A DNA stretch of 64,000 bases from JAASSS01 sp021767745. GTDB lineage: Bacteria > Pseudomonadota > Gammaproteobacteria > UBA5335. The translations under genes were made by a program, and so were the position numbers. Below, piece after piece: positions 1 to 9,329 of the stretch. Location: NCBI GenBank assembly GCA_034189165.1, contig JAXHVN010000011.1, positions 62,001 to 126,000 of the forward strand. The letters run 5' to 3'. Every line of letters starts with the position of its first letter. Position 1 is the stretch's first letter. Below the pieces are notes generated by a model that was not told where the DNA came from, searched no databases, and worked only from the letters and a program-made list of their open reading frames with translations.

Positions 1-1067
1 GCCGGCCCAAGGGCGCGCTCGGCACGCATCGCAATATCTGCCAGAACCTCATCAGCGCCGCCTTTCTGCGCATGCGCGCGGCCCTGCGGGCGGGCAACGA
101 TCCGATGGCGGGCATGGGTGGCGCGGGCCCGAGCTTCCTGCTCTCGGTGCCGCTGTTCCATGTGACTGGCTGCCACGCCATCCTCTGCGGCACCACCGTC
201 GCCGGCGGCAAGCTGGTGATGATGTACAAGTGGGATGCGCAGCGCGCCATCGAGCTGATCGAACGCGAGCGCATCACCACCTTCGGCGGCGTGCCGGCGA
301 TGGTCTGGCAGGTGCTGGAGCACCCTGCGCTGGCCGAGCACGACCTCTCCAGCGTCACCAACGTCGCCTATGGCGGCGCGCCGGCGGCGCCGGAGCTGGT
401 GCGGCGCATCCAGCAGGCATTCCCGAAGGTGGAGTCGAGCAACGGCTATGGCATGACCGAAACCTCGGCGCTGTGCACCACCAATTCCGGCGTCGACTAC
501 CTGGAGCGGCCCGACAGCTGCGGCATGCCGGCGCCGGTGACCGAAGTCCGCATCGCCGGTCCCAACGGGCAGGCACTGCCCGCGGGCGAGGTCGGCGAGC
601 TCATGGTCAAGGGGCCGAACGTCATCAAGGGCTACTGGAACCGCCCCGAGGCCGATGCGGACACCTTCCGTGACGGCTGGCTGCGCACCGGCGATCTGGC
701 ACGCCTGGATGCCGAGGGCTACCTCTACATCGTCGATCGCGCCAAGGACATGCTCATCCGTGGCGGCGAGAACATCTACTGCGTCGAGGTCGAGGATGCG
801 CTCTACAGCCATCCGGCGGTAATGGACGCCGCCGTGATCGGCATCCCGCACAAGGTGCTCGGCGAGGAAGTTGGCGCGATCGTGCAGATCGCACCCGGCC
901 AGCAGTCCAGCGAGGATGAGCTGCGGGCCCATGTGCGCGAGCGGCTGGCGCACTTCAAGGTGCCGGTGCGCATCGAGCTGCGGGACGAGCCGCTGCCGCG
1001 CAATGCCAACGGCAAGATCCTCAAGAATCAGCTGAAGCAGGAGTGGGCCCTGGCTCCTGCCGGCTGA
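1..1067 (+). CDS. Acyl-CoA synthetase / AMP-forming ligase, 5' end outside window
   Basis: This is the C-terminal ~355 residues of an adenylate-forming (ANL superfamily) ligase that activates a carboxylic acid as acyl-AMP and then acyl-CoA. The frame is already open at base 3 and begins inside the phosphate-binding loop (RPKGALGTHRN), so the start codon and N-terminal domain lie upstream. Visible motifs are YGMTETSA (A5), GWLRTGDLA (A7), DRAKDMLIRGGENIY (hinge A8) and the C-terminal catalytic lysine in NANGKIL (A10). The next gene, a membrane protein, is 102 bp away, but FadH-like and FadD genes follow on the same strand, which suggests fatty or aromatic acid catabolism. The substrate cannot be told from this part. 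It is intact to its stop. Confidence 0.9.
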   Translation, partial: RPKGALGTHRNICQNLISAAFLRMRAALRAGNDPMAGMGGAGPSFLLSVPLFHVTGCHAILCGTTVAGGKLVMMYKWDAQRAIELIERERITTFGGVPAMVWQVLEHPALAEHDLSSVTNVAYGGAPAAPELVRRIQQAFPKVESSNGYGMTETSALCTTNSGVDYLERPDSCGMPAPVTEVRIAGPNGQALPAGEVGELMVKGPNVIKGYWNRPEADADTFRDGWLRTGDLARLDAEGYLYIVDRAKDMLIRGGENIYCVEVEDALYSHPAVMDAAVIGIPHKVLGEEVGAIVQIAPGQQSSEDELRAHVRERLAHFKVPVRIELRDEPLPRNANGKILKNQLKQEWALAPAG

Positions 1068-1169
1068 GCGCTGCCGCGGCCGCGCCGGCACCCGGCGCGG
1101 CCGCCCGGCATGACAGCGCCGCCCGACGGCGGCGATACTCGGCGGCACCTCAGGCAGGCAGATCACCTC

Positions 1170-2561
1170 ATGGCCACCCCGCCGCTGGAACAGCTTCAAT
1201 CCCGCATCTGGCAGCCGCAGATCGAGCAGCTGCCTGCCCGGCGGCGGGCGATGCTGCTGGCGGTACGCATCGCGCTGAATCTCGGCCGCGACTTCGCCTC
1301 CGGCCGGCTGACACTGTGGGCGACCAACCTCGTCTACACCACGCTGCTCTCCCTGGTGCCGATGCTGGCGCTCAGCTTCTCGGTGCTCAAGGCCTTCGGC
1401 GCCCGCAACACGCTGCAGCCGCTGCTGCTGACGCTGCTGGAGCCGCTGGGCTCAGAGGCCACGCAGATCACCGGGCGGATCATCGACTTCGTGGAGAACA
1501 TCCAGGTCGGCGTGCTGGGCTCGGTGGGCCTCGGCGTGCTGGTCTACACCGTGATCTCGCTGGTGCAGAAGATCGAGGGTGCCTTCAACGAGATCTGGGG
1601 CGTGCGCGAGGCGCGACCCCTCGCCCGACGCTTCAGCGACTACCTCAGCGTGCTGCTGGTCGGCCCGCTGCTCTACCTGGCAGCGACCGGCGCCATGGCC
1701 GCGGTGCTGAACAACGAAGTGGTGCAGCAGATCCTGGCGGTGCAGCCGCTCGGGGTGCTGCTCTACCTGGTGACGCGACTGGCACCGCTGGTGATCCTGA
1801 TCGGCGTGTTCAGCTTCGCCTACGCCTTCATCCCCAATACCCGCGTCAGCGCCCGCGCGGCGCTCACCGGCGGCGTGGTCGCCGGCCTCGCCTGGCAGCT
1901 CGCCGCGTTTGGCTTTGGCCGCTTCGCCGCCGGCAGCACCAACTACGACGCGATCTATTCCGGCTTCGCCATCATCATCCTGCTGCTGATCTGGCTGTAC
2001 CTGAACTGGCTGATCCTGCTGCTGGGCGCCCAGATCAGCTTCTACGTCCAGCATCCGCGGCATCTGTCGCGCTACGATCGGGCGGCCTCGACCACCACCA
2101 GCGCGGCGCTGGAGGGCATGGCGCTGGAGGCGATGTATCAGATCGGCCGCCACTTCGCCCAGCGGCGCCCGCCGCCGACGCTGAACCTGCTGGCCAGCCA
2201 GCTGTTCGAGCCGGCGGACACACTGGAGCCGGTCCTGCAGGCACTGCAGGACCGCGGCCTGATCCGTGCTGCGGCCGGTGAGCAGGACGGCTATCTGCCC
2301 GCCCGCGAACTGGCCGATATCCCACTGAGCGAAGTGCTCGAGGCGGTCCGGCTGCCCAGCAGCCAGCCGCAGCAGGAGGCCCGTCCGCGGCTGTCAGCAC
2401 CTATCCGGTCGCTGCGCGAGGAGATCGACGGCACGCTGCACGAGCAGCTGGCACGGCGCACGCTGAAAGACCTGGCGACGGCGGAGGCGCCAGCGTCCGC
2501 CGCGCCGCAAGAACCACAACCGGCGGCCACGACCGCCGGACCGGAGGAGACCAGCGGATGA
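1170..2561 (+). CDS. YihY/virulence factor BrkB family inner membrane protein
   Basis: A 463-residue member of the YihY/BrkB family (formerly mis-annotated as ribonuclease BN), an integral inner-membrane protein of uncertain function. About six hydrophobic segments lie in the first ~320 residues, and the family signature is recognisable around FNEIWGVREARPLARRF. The C-terminal third is soluble, charged and alanine-rich, with a winged-helix-like stretch, as in longer family members. I chose the ATG at 1170 over an in-frame ATG at 1110 because the family starts close to this point and the extra 20 residues are low complexity. The stop overlaps the start of the FadH-like gene (ATGA), so the two are probably translationally coupled. 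Confidence 0.85.
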   Translation: MATPPLEQLQSRIWQPQIEQLPARRRAMLLAVRIALNLGRDFASGRLTLWATNLVYTTLLSLVPMLALSFSVLKAFGARNTLQPLLLTLLEPLGSEATQITGRIIDFVENIQVGVLGSVGLGVLVYTVISLVQKIEGAFNEIWGVREARPLARRFSDYLSVLLVGPLLYLAATGAMAAVLNNEVVQQILAVQPLGVLLYLVTRLAPLVILIGVFSFAYAFIPNTRVSARAALTGGVVAGLAWQLAAFGFGRFAAGSTNYDAIYSGFAIIILLLIWLYLNWLILLLGAQISFYVQHPRHLSRYDRAASTTTSAALEGMALEAMYQIGRHFAQRRPPPTLNLLASQLFEPADTLEPVLQALQDRGLIRAAAGEQDGYLPARELADIPLSEVLEAVRLPSSQPQQEARPRLSAPIRSLREEIDGTLHEQLARRTLKDLATAEAPASAAPQEPQPAATTAGPEETSG

Positions 2562-4576
2562 ACCACGCCTACCCGCACCTGCTCGCGCCGCTCGCGCTCG
2601 GCCCGGTGCAACTGCGCAACCGCATCATGATGGGCTCGATGCACACCGGGCTGGAGGAGGCGCGCGGCGGCCTGCGCGGGCTGGCGGCGTTCTACGCCGA
2701 ACGCGCCCGCGGCGGCGTGGCGCTGATCGTCACCGGCGGCATCGGCATCAGCGAGGAGGGAGCGCTGGCCGTCGGCGCCCGGCTGATGTGCCGACCGGCC
2801 GACGTGGCGCCGCACCGGGAGGTCACCGACGCGGTGCATGCCGAGGGCGGGCGGATCGCGCTGCAGCTGATCCACGCCGGCCGCTATGCCTACAACCCAA
2901 GGCAGGTGGCACCCTCGGCGATCCAGGCGCCGATCAACCCGTTCACGCCGCGGGCGCTGTCGAGCGCGGAGGTCGATCGCACGGCGGACGACTTCGCCAA
3001 CGCCGCCGCGCTGGCCCGCGAGGCCGGCTATGACGGTGTGGAGATCATGGGCTCGGAGGGCTACCTGCTGAACCAGTTCCTCGCCCCGCGCACCAACCGG
3101 CGCGACGACGAGTGGGGCGGAGATGCCGAGCGGCGCATGCGCCTGCCGGTGGAGGTGGTACGCCGGGTGCGGGCCGCGGTGGGCGAGGACTGCATCGTCA
3201 TCTACCGCCAGAGCATGCTGGATCTGGTGCAGGACGGCAGCACGGGCGAAGAGATCATCGCCCTGGCCCGGCAGGTCGAGGCCGCCGGCGCCAGCCTGAT
3301 CAACACCGGCATCGGCTGGCACGAGGCGCGGGTACCGACCATCGCCACGCTGGTGCCGCGCGGCGCCTTCGCCTGGGCGACGGCGCGGGTGAAGGCGGCC
3401 GTCGGACTGCCCGTGATCGTCAGCAACCGCATCAACGATCCGGCCCTGGCCGAGGCCCTGCTGGCCGCCGGCGAAGCCGACATGGTCTCCATGGCGCGGC
3501 CGCTGCTGGCCGATGCCGACTTCGCCCGCAAGGCGGCGGCGGGCACACCGGCGGCGATCGACACCTGCATCGCCTGCAACCAGGCATGCCTGGATCACAC
3601 CTTCTCCGGCAAGATGACCTCCTGTCTGGTCAATCCGCGCGCCTGCCATGAACTGGAGCTGACCTATCCGCCGACCACCGCGCCCCGGCGGCTCGCGGTG
3701 GTCGGCGGCGGCCCGGCCGGACTGGCCTGCGCCCACGTGGCGGCGCTGCGCGGACACGCGGTGACGCTGTTCGAGGCCCAGCCACGACTGGGCGGGCAGT
3801 TCGTGATGGCCGCGCGCATTCCCGGCAAGGCCGAGTACGCCGAGACGATCCGCTACTTCGAGCACGAACTCGCCCGCCTGCAGGTGGACGTGCGGCTGGG
3901 ACAGCGGGCGACGGCGGCCGAGCTGGCCGGCTTCGATCACGTGGTGCTGGCGACGGGCGTGGTGCCGCGCACGCCGGCGCTGCCGGGTGTCGATCATCCC
4001 AGCGTGCTGAGCTATCAGCAGGTGCTGGGCGAAGGGGTCGAGGTCGGTGGGCGGGTGGCGCTGATCGGCGGCGGCGGCATCGGTGTGGACACCGCCCATT
4101 TTCTGGCCGACGCGCCGGCGCACGAAGCGCAAGCCGAAGCGGCGTTCTGCGCCGACTGGGGCGTCAGCCGCGATCTGCAGGTCCGCGGCGGGCTCACCAC
4201 GCCGCAGCCGAGCCCCGGCGCGCGGCAGATCTGGCTGTGCCAGCGCTCGGCCGGCAAGGTCGGCAGATACCTCGGCAAGACCACCGCCTGGGCCCACCGG
4301 GCGCTCCTGGCCAAGCGTGGCGTGCAGATCCTGACCGAAGTGCAGTACGAGGGCGTCGACGATGCGGGCCTGCACCTGCGGGTGGGCGAGACGCCACGCC
4401 TGCTGCCGGTCGATCACATCGTGCTGTGCGCCGGGCAGGAAAGCGAACAAAGTCTGCGCGCGCCGCTCGAAGCGGCAGGCGTGGCCGTGACCGTGATCGG
4501 TGGCGCCGAGCGAGCGGCCGAGCTCGACGCCAAGCGGGCGATCGACCAGGCCTGCCGGCTGGCGGCCACGCTGTAG
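2558..4576 (+). CDS. fadH: 2,4-dienoyl-CoA reductase (NADPH), FadH-like
   Basis: A 672-residue flavoprotein that reduces 2,4-dienoyl-CoA during beta-oxidation of unsaturated fatty acids. An old-yellow-enzyme-type TIM barrel (about 1-370) binds FMN. A 4Fe-4S cluster is held by Cys337, Cys340, Cys344 and Cys356. A C-terminal half carries FAD/NADPH dinucleotide folds (VGGGPAGLA near 382 and a second GGGGIG). Tyr169 and His255 (in GWHEAR) match the catalytic Tyr166/His252 of the E. coli enzyme with a constant offset of three, as do all four cluster cysteines. The start has a GGAGGAG ribosome binding site and overlaps the yihY-like stop by four bases. FadD follows 60 bp downstream, consistent with a fatty-acid degradation role. 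Confidence 0.93.
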   Translation: MNHAYPHLLAPLALGPVQLRNRIMMGSMHTGLEEARGGLRGLAAFYAERARGGVALIVTGGIGISEEGALAVGARLMCRPADVAPHREVTDAVHAEGGRIALQLIHAGRYAYNPRQVAPSAIQAPINPFTPRALSSAEVDRTADDFANAAALAREAGYDGVEIMGSEGYLLNQFLAPRTNRRDDEWGGDAERRMRLPVEVVRRVRAAVGEDCIVIYRQSMLDLVQDGSTGEEIIALARQVEAAGASLINTGIGWHEARVPTIATLVPRGAFAWATARVKAAVGLPVIVSNRINDPALAEALLAAGEADMVSMARPLLADADFARKAAAGTPAAIDTCIACNQACLDHTFSGKMTSCLVNPRACHELELTYPPTTAPRRLAVVGGGPAGLACAHVAALRGHAVTLFEAQPRLGGQFVMAARIPGKAEYAETIRYFEHELARLQVDVRLGQRATAAELAGFDHVVLATGVVPRTPALPGVDHPSVLSYQQVLGEGVEVGGRVALIGGGGIGVDTAHFLADAPAHEAQAEAAFCADWGVSRDLQVRGGLTTPQPSPGARQIWLCQRSAGKVGRYLGKTTAWAHRALLAKRGVQILTEVQYEGVDDAGLHLRVGETPRLLPVDHIVLCAGQESEQSLRAPLEAAGVAVTVIGGAERAAELDAKRAIDQACRLAATL

Positions 4577-4636
4577 CGCGGCGTGGCGCCGACGCTGCGC
4601 TCCCAACTCTTTTCCCCAAGGCAAGGCGATGAGGTC

Positions 4637-6322
4637 ATGAGCGAAAGACAGGCAGTCGAGCGGATCTGGCTCAAGCACTATCCCCAGGGCGTTCCGCCGG
4701 AGATCGATCTCGGCGCGTATCGCTCGCTGGTCGACCTGTTCGACGAGAGCTGCCGGCGCTTCGCCGACCGCCCGGCCTTCGCCAACATGGGGGTGACACT
4801 CACCTATGCGCAGGTCGATCGGCTGGCCGACCAGTTCGCCGCGTTCCTGCAGCAGAGTGCCGGACTCGCCAAGGGCGATCGCGTCGCCCTGATGATGCCG
4901 AACGTGCTGCAGTACCCGGTGCTGCTGCACGCGATCCTGCGGGCCGGCCTGGTGGTGGTGAACGTGAACCCGCTCTACACCCCCGCCGAGCTCGAGCACC
5001 AGCTCACCGATGCCGGCGCGAAGGCGATCGTGGTGCTGGAGAACTTCGCCCATACGCTGCAGCAGGCCCTGCCGCAGACGCCGGTGGAGACCGTCATCAC
5101 CACGCAGATCGGCGATCTGATGCCACTGCCGCGCCGGCTGCTGGTCAACTTCGTCGTCAAGCACGTGCGCCGGATGGTGCCGGACTGGCAGATCGGCAAC
5201 GCGATCGACCTGCGCAGCGCGCTCGCCCAGGGCCAAAACCAGCGCCTCTCGCGGCCGACGCTCGGGCAGGAGGATCTCGCCTTTCTGCAGTACACCGGCG
5301 GCACCACCGGGCGCTCGAAGGGCGCGATGCTGCTGCACCGCAACGTGCTGGCGAACGTGCTGCAGGCCGAGGCCTGGTGCCGGCCGGTATTGAACGAGGG
5401 CGAGGAGATCGTAATCACCGCCCTGCCGCTCTATCACATCTTCGCGCTCACGGCGAACTGCCTGTTGTTCAGCAAGCTTGGCGGACTGAACGTGCTGATC
5501 ACCAACCCGCGGGACATCCCGGGCTTCGTCAAGGAGATAGGACGCTATCCCTTCACCGGCATCACCGGCGTGAACACGCTGTTCAACGCGCTGCTCAACA
5601 GCGAGGACTTCCGCGCCCTGGACTTCTCGGCGCTCAAGCTCTCGCTCGGCGGCGGCATGGCCGTACAGCGGGCCGTGGCCGAGCGCTGGAAGCAGCTGAC
5701 CGGCGTGACCCTGGTGGAAGCCTATGGACTGACGGAGACCTCGCCCGCCGCCTGCATGAACCCGCTGGATCTGGTCGAGTACAACGGCAAGATCGGACTG
5801 CCGCTGCCGTCGACCGCGTGCGCCGTGCGCAGCGAGGATGGCAGCTGGCTCGGCATCGACGCCCCGGGCGAGCTGTGCGTGCGCGGACCGCAGGTGATGA
5901 AGGGCTACTGGAACCTGCCGGAGGAGACCGCGCGGGTGCTCGATGCCGAGGGCTGGCTCGCCACCGGCGACGTCGCCACGATGGATGCCGAGGGTTTCTT
6001 CCAGATTGTGGACCGCAAGAAGGACATGATCCTCGTCTCCGGTTTCAACGTGTATCCGAACGAGGTCGAGGACGTGCTGGCCGCGCATCCGGGCATCGTC
6101 GAGGCCGGCGTGATCGGCGTGCCGGACGAGCACTCGGGCGAGACGGTGAAGGCGGTGGTGGTGCGGCGCGACCCCGAGCTGGCCGAAGCGGACGTCATCG
6201 CCCATTGCCGCGAGCGGCTGACCGGCTACAAGGTGCCGAAGATCATCGAGTTTCGTGACGAGCTGCCCAAGACCAACGTCGGCAAGATCCTGCGCCGCGA
6301 CCTGCGTCAGGATGAGGGCTGA
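4637..6322 (+). CDS. fadD: Long-chain fatty acid-CoA ligase
   Basis: A 561-residue adenylate-forming enzyme, the same length as E. coli FadD, that converts long-chain fatty acids to acyl-CoA at the inner membrane. The N-terminus (ERIWLKHYPQGVPPEI) is typical of FadD. Motifs in order are YTGGTTGRSKGAML (P-loop), YGLTETSP, GWLATGDVA, the FadD signature DRKKDMILVSGFNVYPNE and the catalytic lysine in TNVGKILRR. An in-frame ATG at 4583 would add 18 unrelated residues; the ATG at 4637 fits the family and has AAGGC/GAGG just upstream. The next gene starts three bases after its stop, so they are probably co-transcribed. Confidence 0.95.
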   Translation: MSERQAVERIWLKHYPQGVPPEIDLGAYRSLVDLFDESCRRFADRPAFANMGVTLTYAQVDRLADQFAAFLQQSAGLAKGDRVALMMPNVLQYPVLLHAILRAGLVVVNVNPLYTPAELEHQLTDAGAKAIVVLENFAHTLQQALPQTPVETVITTQIGDLMPLPRRLLVNFVVKHVRRMVPDWQIGNAIDLRSALAQGQNQRLSRPTLGQEDLAFLQYTGGTTGRSKGAMLLHRNVLANVLQAEAWCRPVLNEGEEIVITALPLYHIFALTANCLLFSKLGGLNVLITNPRDIPGFVKEIGRYPFTGITGVNTLFNALLNSEDFRALDFSALKLSLGGGMAVQRAVAERWKQLTGVTLVEAYGLTETSPAACMNPLDLVEYNGKIGLPLPSTACAVRSEDGSWLGIDAPGELCVRGPQVMKGYWNLPEETARVLDAEGWLATGDVATMDAEGFFQIVDRKKDMILVSGFNVYPNEVEDVLAAHPGIVEAGVIGVPDEHSGETVKAVVVRRDPELAEADVIAHCRERLTGYKVPKIIEFRDELPKTNVGKILRRDLRQDEG

Positions 6323-6324
6323 AC

Positions 6325-6921
6325 GTGGACGAGAGCGTACGCCGGGCGCTGGCGCGCTGGCCGAACGTGCCGGCGGCCTACGGCTGGCTGGCGCTGGACC
6401 GGCGCGGCACCTGGCATCTGGAGGGCCGGCCGCTGCGGCACGCGCGCACCATCGACTTCATCGGCCGCAACTATCAGGCGGACGAGAACGGCGCCTGGCA
6501 CTTCCAGAACGGCCCGCAACGCGCCTACGTGAAGCTCGCTTACACGCCCTGGGTGTTGCACCTGCGGGCCGGCCGGGCGCCGGTCGCCGCCGGGGCCCTG
6601 GCCACGCACACGCAGCAGCCGGTCATGACGCTGCGCTCGGCCTGGCTGGACGAGGAAGGCTCCCTGCTGCTGGAGACCGTGGCCGGGATCGGCGTGCTGG
6701 ATGACCGGGACCTGGCGGCGATGAGCGGGGCGCTGTGCGATCGCGCCGGCCGTCCGCTGGATGACGCCGCGCTGGCCGAGGGCTTCGCCGCGGCACTGGA
6801 GGGCGCGCCGCACGCACTGCATCTCGCCTACGCCGACGCCCTGCTGCCGGTCGCGACACTTCCCGCCGCCGAGGTGGCCGCGCGCTTCGGCTTCATCGCC
6901 GATCCGCAGCCGCCGGGCTGA
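6325..6921 (+). CDS. Conserved hypothetical protein (DUF-type), GTG start
   Basis: A 198-residue soluble protein with no signal peptide or membrane segment. It starts at GTG two bases after the fadD stop, so it is almost certainly in the same transcript. The N-terminal ~100 residues are rich in Trp, Arg and Tyr (GWLALDRRGTWHLEG, FIGRNYQADENGAWHFQNGPQ), and the rest is acidic and alanine-rich. The pattern resembles small conserved proteins of beta- and gammaproteobacteria of unknown function, but I cannot name the family with confidence. It may be a fatty-acid metabolism accessory by position only. No catalytic motif is apparent. Confidence 0.75.
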   Translation: MDESVRRALARWPNVPAAYGWLALDRRGTWHLEGRPLRHARTIDFIGRNYQADENGAWHFQNGPQRAYVKLAYTPWVLHLRAGRAPVAAGALATHTQQPVMTLRSAWLDEEGSLLLETVAGIGVLDDRDLAAMSGALCDRAGRPLDDAALAEGFAAALEGAPHALHLAYADALLPVATLPAAEVAARFGFIADPQPPG

Positions 6922-6942
6922 GCCGGCGGCTGCACCCGACCG

Positions 6943-7719
6943 CTAGATCGTGAGGCCGCCGTCGGCGACCCACACCGCGCCGGTGCAATAGGCGCTGGCA
7001 TCGGAGGCGAGGAAGACCGCCAGCCCGGCGATGTCCTCCGGCGTGCCGATGCGGCTGATCGGCGCGTGTTCCAGCGCCTGGCGCAGGATCTGCTCGTTCT
7101 CCCACAGCGCGCGGCTGAACTTGGTCTTGATCAGACCGGGGCAGATGGCGTTCGCACGCACACCGGCGCCGCCCCATTCCCGCGCCATCACCTTGGTCAG
7201 GCTGATCAGCGCCGACTTGCTGACGCTGTAGAGCCCGAGCATGCGTTCGGGATGCAGCCCGCCGACGCTGGAGATGTTGATGATGCTGCCGCCGCCGCGC
7301 TGGCGCATCCCCGGCAGTGCCTGCCGGCACAGCGCCAGCGGGCCCTGCACGTTCACGGCCATGATCTTCGCGAACGCGGCATCATCGGCGTTCACCAGCG
7401 GCCCGAACACCGGATTGGTGGCCGCATTGTTGACGATGATATCCAGTCCGCCGCACTGCTGGTTCGCCGCCTCCACGAGCGCGCTGACCTGCGCCGGATC
7501 GCCCATGTGTGCGGCGATCGCATGGGCCTGGCCACCGCGCTCGACGATCCGCGCGGCGACCTCATCGACCGCCTCCTGCCGGCGACTGCTCACCACCACC
7601 GTGGCGCCGAAGTCCGCAAGGCCCGAGGCGATAGCCTCGCCGATGCCCTTGCTCGCGCCCGTCACCAGGGCGACCTTGCCCTGTAGATCGAAGCGCCGTC
7701 GCAGCGAGTTCTCATCCAT
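6943..7719 (-). CDS. SDR family oxidoreductase
   Basis: A 258-residue classical short-chain dehydrogenase/reductase using NAD(P)H. It shows the cofactor loop TGASKGIG near residue 20, the structural NNAA motif, a catalytic serine (ISSVGG), the YSVSK Tyr/Lys pair and the C-terminal VADGGLTI. The overall pattern is close to DHRS4-like and 3-oxoacyl-reductase-like SDRs, but the substrate is not predictable. I chose the ATG at 7719 rather than the GTG at 7725 because a GGAGG sits seven bases before the ATG and only one base before the GTG. It is convergent with the fadD block and divergent from the ATP-grasp operon, with 161 bp between the two starts. Confidence 0.88.
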   Translation of the reverse strand: MDENSLRRRFDLQGKVALVTGASKGIGEAIASGLADFGATVVVSSRRQEAVDEVAARIVERGGQAHAIAAHMGDPAQVSALVEAANQQCGGLDIIVNNAATNPVFGPLVNADDAAFAKIMAVNVQGPLALCRQALPGMRQRGGGSIINISSVGGLHPERMLGLYSVSKSALISLTKVMAREWGGAGVRANAICPGLIKTKFSRALWENEQILRQALEHAPISRIGTPEDIAGLAVFLASDASAYCTGAVWVADGGLTI

Positions 7720-7880
7720 GGTCACGCCTCCCGGGGTTTTGCCATCATGCGCAGGCTAGAGTGCGGCGGGCCCGGCCGCCAGCGCCGTCGCGCCCGCTTC
7801 TCTGCATCCCGCCGCCGCGGTATCTTGCCTGCAGCACGCCTGAACCCCCGCCTGTCGGCCACTACCGCGGAAACGCCACG

Positions 7881-9329
7881 ATGAGCGTCGAGATCGACCG
7901 CTACCCCCGCACGGATGCCTACGACGAGCTGATCGGGCCGCAGGGCCCGCGCTCCGCCTGCGATCTGCTGCTGCGTCACCTGCAGGGTCTTGCGCCCGAG
8001 GAACTGCGCGAACGCCAGCATGCGGCGGAGTTGGCCATCAAGGTCATGGGCATCACCTTCACCGTCTACAGCGAAGGGCAGATGATCGACCGCGCCTGGC
8101 CGATGGACATCATCCCGCGGGTGATCTCGGCGCGGGAATGGCGCGGCACCGAGGCCGGCCTGAAGCAGCGCGTGCAGGCGCTGAACCTGTTCATCGACGA
8201 CCTGTACGGCGAGCAGCGCATCGTGCGCGACAAGGTCTTTCCGGCCGAGCTGCTGGCGAACTCACGCAACTTCCGCCCGCAGTGCCGGGGCGTGAAGCCG
8301 CCGCTGGGCGTGTGGGCACACATCTGCGGTTCGGACCTGGTGCGCGACGAGCACGGCACGATGTACGTGCTGGAGGACAACCTGCGCGTGCCCTCCGGCG
8401 TCTCGTACATGATGATGAACCGCCTGGTCATGAAGCGCGTGCTGCCCGAGCTGTTCGAGTACCAGAGCATCCTGCCGGTGGACGAGTATCCGGCGCAGCT
8501 GTTCGACATGCTGGCCTCGCTCTCCCCGCGCCCGGCGGACTTTCCCACCGTGGTCGTGCTCACGCCGGGCATCTACAACTCGGCCTATTTCGAGCATGCC
8601 TACCTGGCGCAGCAGATGGGGGTGGAGCTGGTCACCGGCGCCGACCTGATCGTCTGCGACGACGACTGCGTCTACCTGCGCACGATCGAGGGACTGGAGC
8701 GGGTCGATGTGATCTACCGGCGCATCGATGATGCCTTCCTTGACCCGGAGGTCTTCGAGCCGGGCTCGATGCTTGGCGTGCCGGGGCTGATGCGCGCCTG
8801 GCGGGCCGGCAACGTCGCGCTGGCCAACGCGCCCGGTGCCGGCGTCGCCGACGACAAGGTCGTCTACGCCTACGTGCCCGAGATCATCCGCTACTACCTC
8901 GATCAGGACCCACTGCTGCCGAACGTGCCGACCTATCGCTGTGTCGATCCGGTCGAGCGCGACCACGTGCTGGCCAATCTCGCCGAGCTGGTCGTCAAGC
9001 CGGCGAACGAATCGGGCGGCTACGGCATGCTGATCGGGCCACGGGCCAGTCGGCAGGAGATCGAGACCTTCGCCGACCTGGTGCGGCAGGATCCGCGCAA
9101 CTACATCGCCCAGCCGACGCTGAAGCTGTCGACCGTGCCGACGCTGACCGATCACAGCGCCGAGCCGCGCCACGTCGACCTGCGCCCGTTCATCCTCTCC
9201 GGCGTCGACACCTACGTCACCACCGGCGGCCTCACGCGCGTGGCGATGCGGGCGGGTTCGCTGGTGGTGAACTCCTCCCAAGGCGGCGGCAGCAAGGACA
9301 CCTGGATCGTCGAGGAGCCATCGGCATGA
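7881..9329 (+). CDS. Circularly permuted ATP-grasp protein (COG2308, DUF404/DUF407)
   Basis: A 482-residue predicted amide/peptide ligase, first gene of a six-gene operon. The family joins a carboxylate to an amine using ATP; no substrate is established. The residues expected for nucleotide and metal binding are all present: EDN at 165-167, RRIDD at 280-284, the lysine of VVKPANESGGYG at 373 and GGGSKDTW at 468-475. I chose the ATG at 7881 because the first conserved motifs follow soon after it; upstream in-frame sequence is a proline/arginine-rich non-coding stretch. Its stop overlaps the next start (ATGA), so the alpha-E partner is translationally coupled. Compare the fused paralogue at 13915, where most of these residues are changed. 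Confidence 0.9.
   Translation: MSVEIDRYPRTDAYDELIGPQGPRSACDLLLRHLQGLAPEELRERQHAAELAIKVMGITFTVYSEGQMIDRAWPMDIIPRVISAREWRGTEAGLKQRVQALNLFIDDLYGEQRIVRDKVFPAELLANSRNFRPQCRGVKPPLGVWAHICGSDLVRDEHGTMYVLEDNLRVPSGVSYMMMNRLVMKRVLPELFEYQSILPVDEYPAQLFDMLASLSPRPADFPTVVVLTPGIYNSAYFEHAYLAQQMGVELVTGADLIVCDDDCVYLRTIEGLERVDVIYRRIDDAFLDPEVFEPGSMLGVPGLMRAWRAGNVALANAPGAGVADDKVVYAYVPEIIRYYLDQDPLLPNVPTYRCVDPVERDHVLANLAELVVKPANESGGYGMLIGPRASRQEIETFADLVRQDPRNYIAQPTLKLSTVPTLTDHSAEPRHVDLRPFILSGVDTYVTTGGLTRVAMRAGSLVVNSSQGGGSKDTWIVEEPSA

Noticed and set aside
2291..6205. 1304-residue open frame on the minus strand
   Set aside because: It is antisense to the FadH-like and fadD genes, has no recognisable domains, and arises from the high GC third-position bias. 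Its His/Arg/Gln-rich composition is typical of shadow frames.
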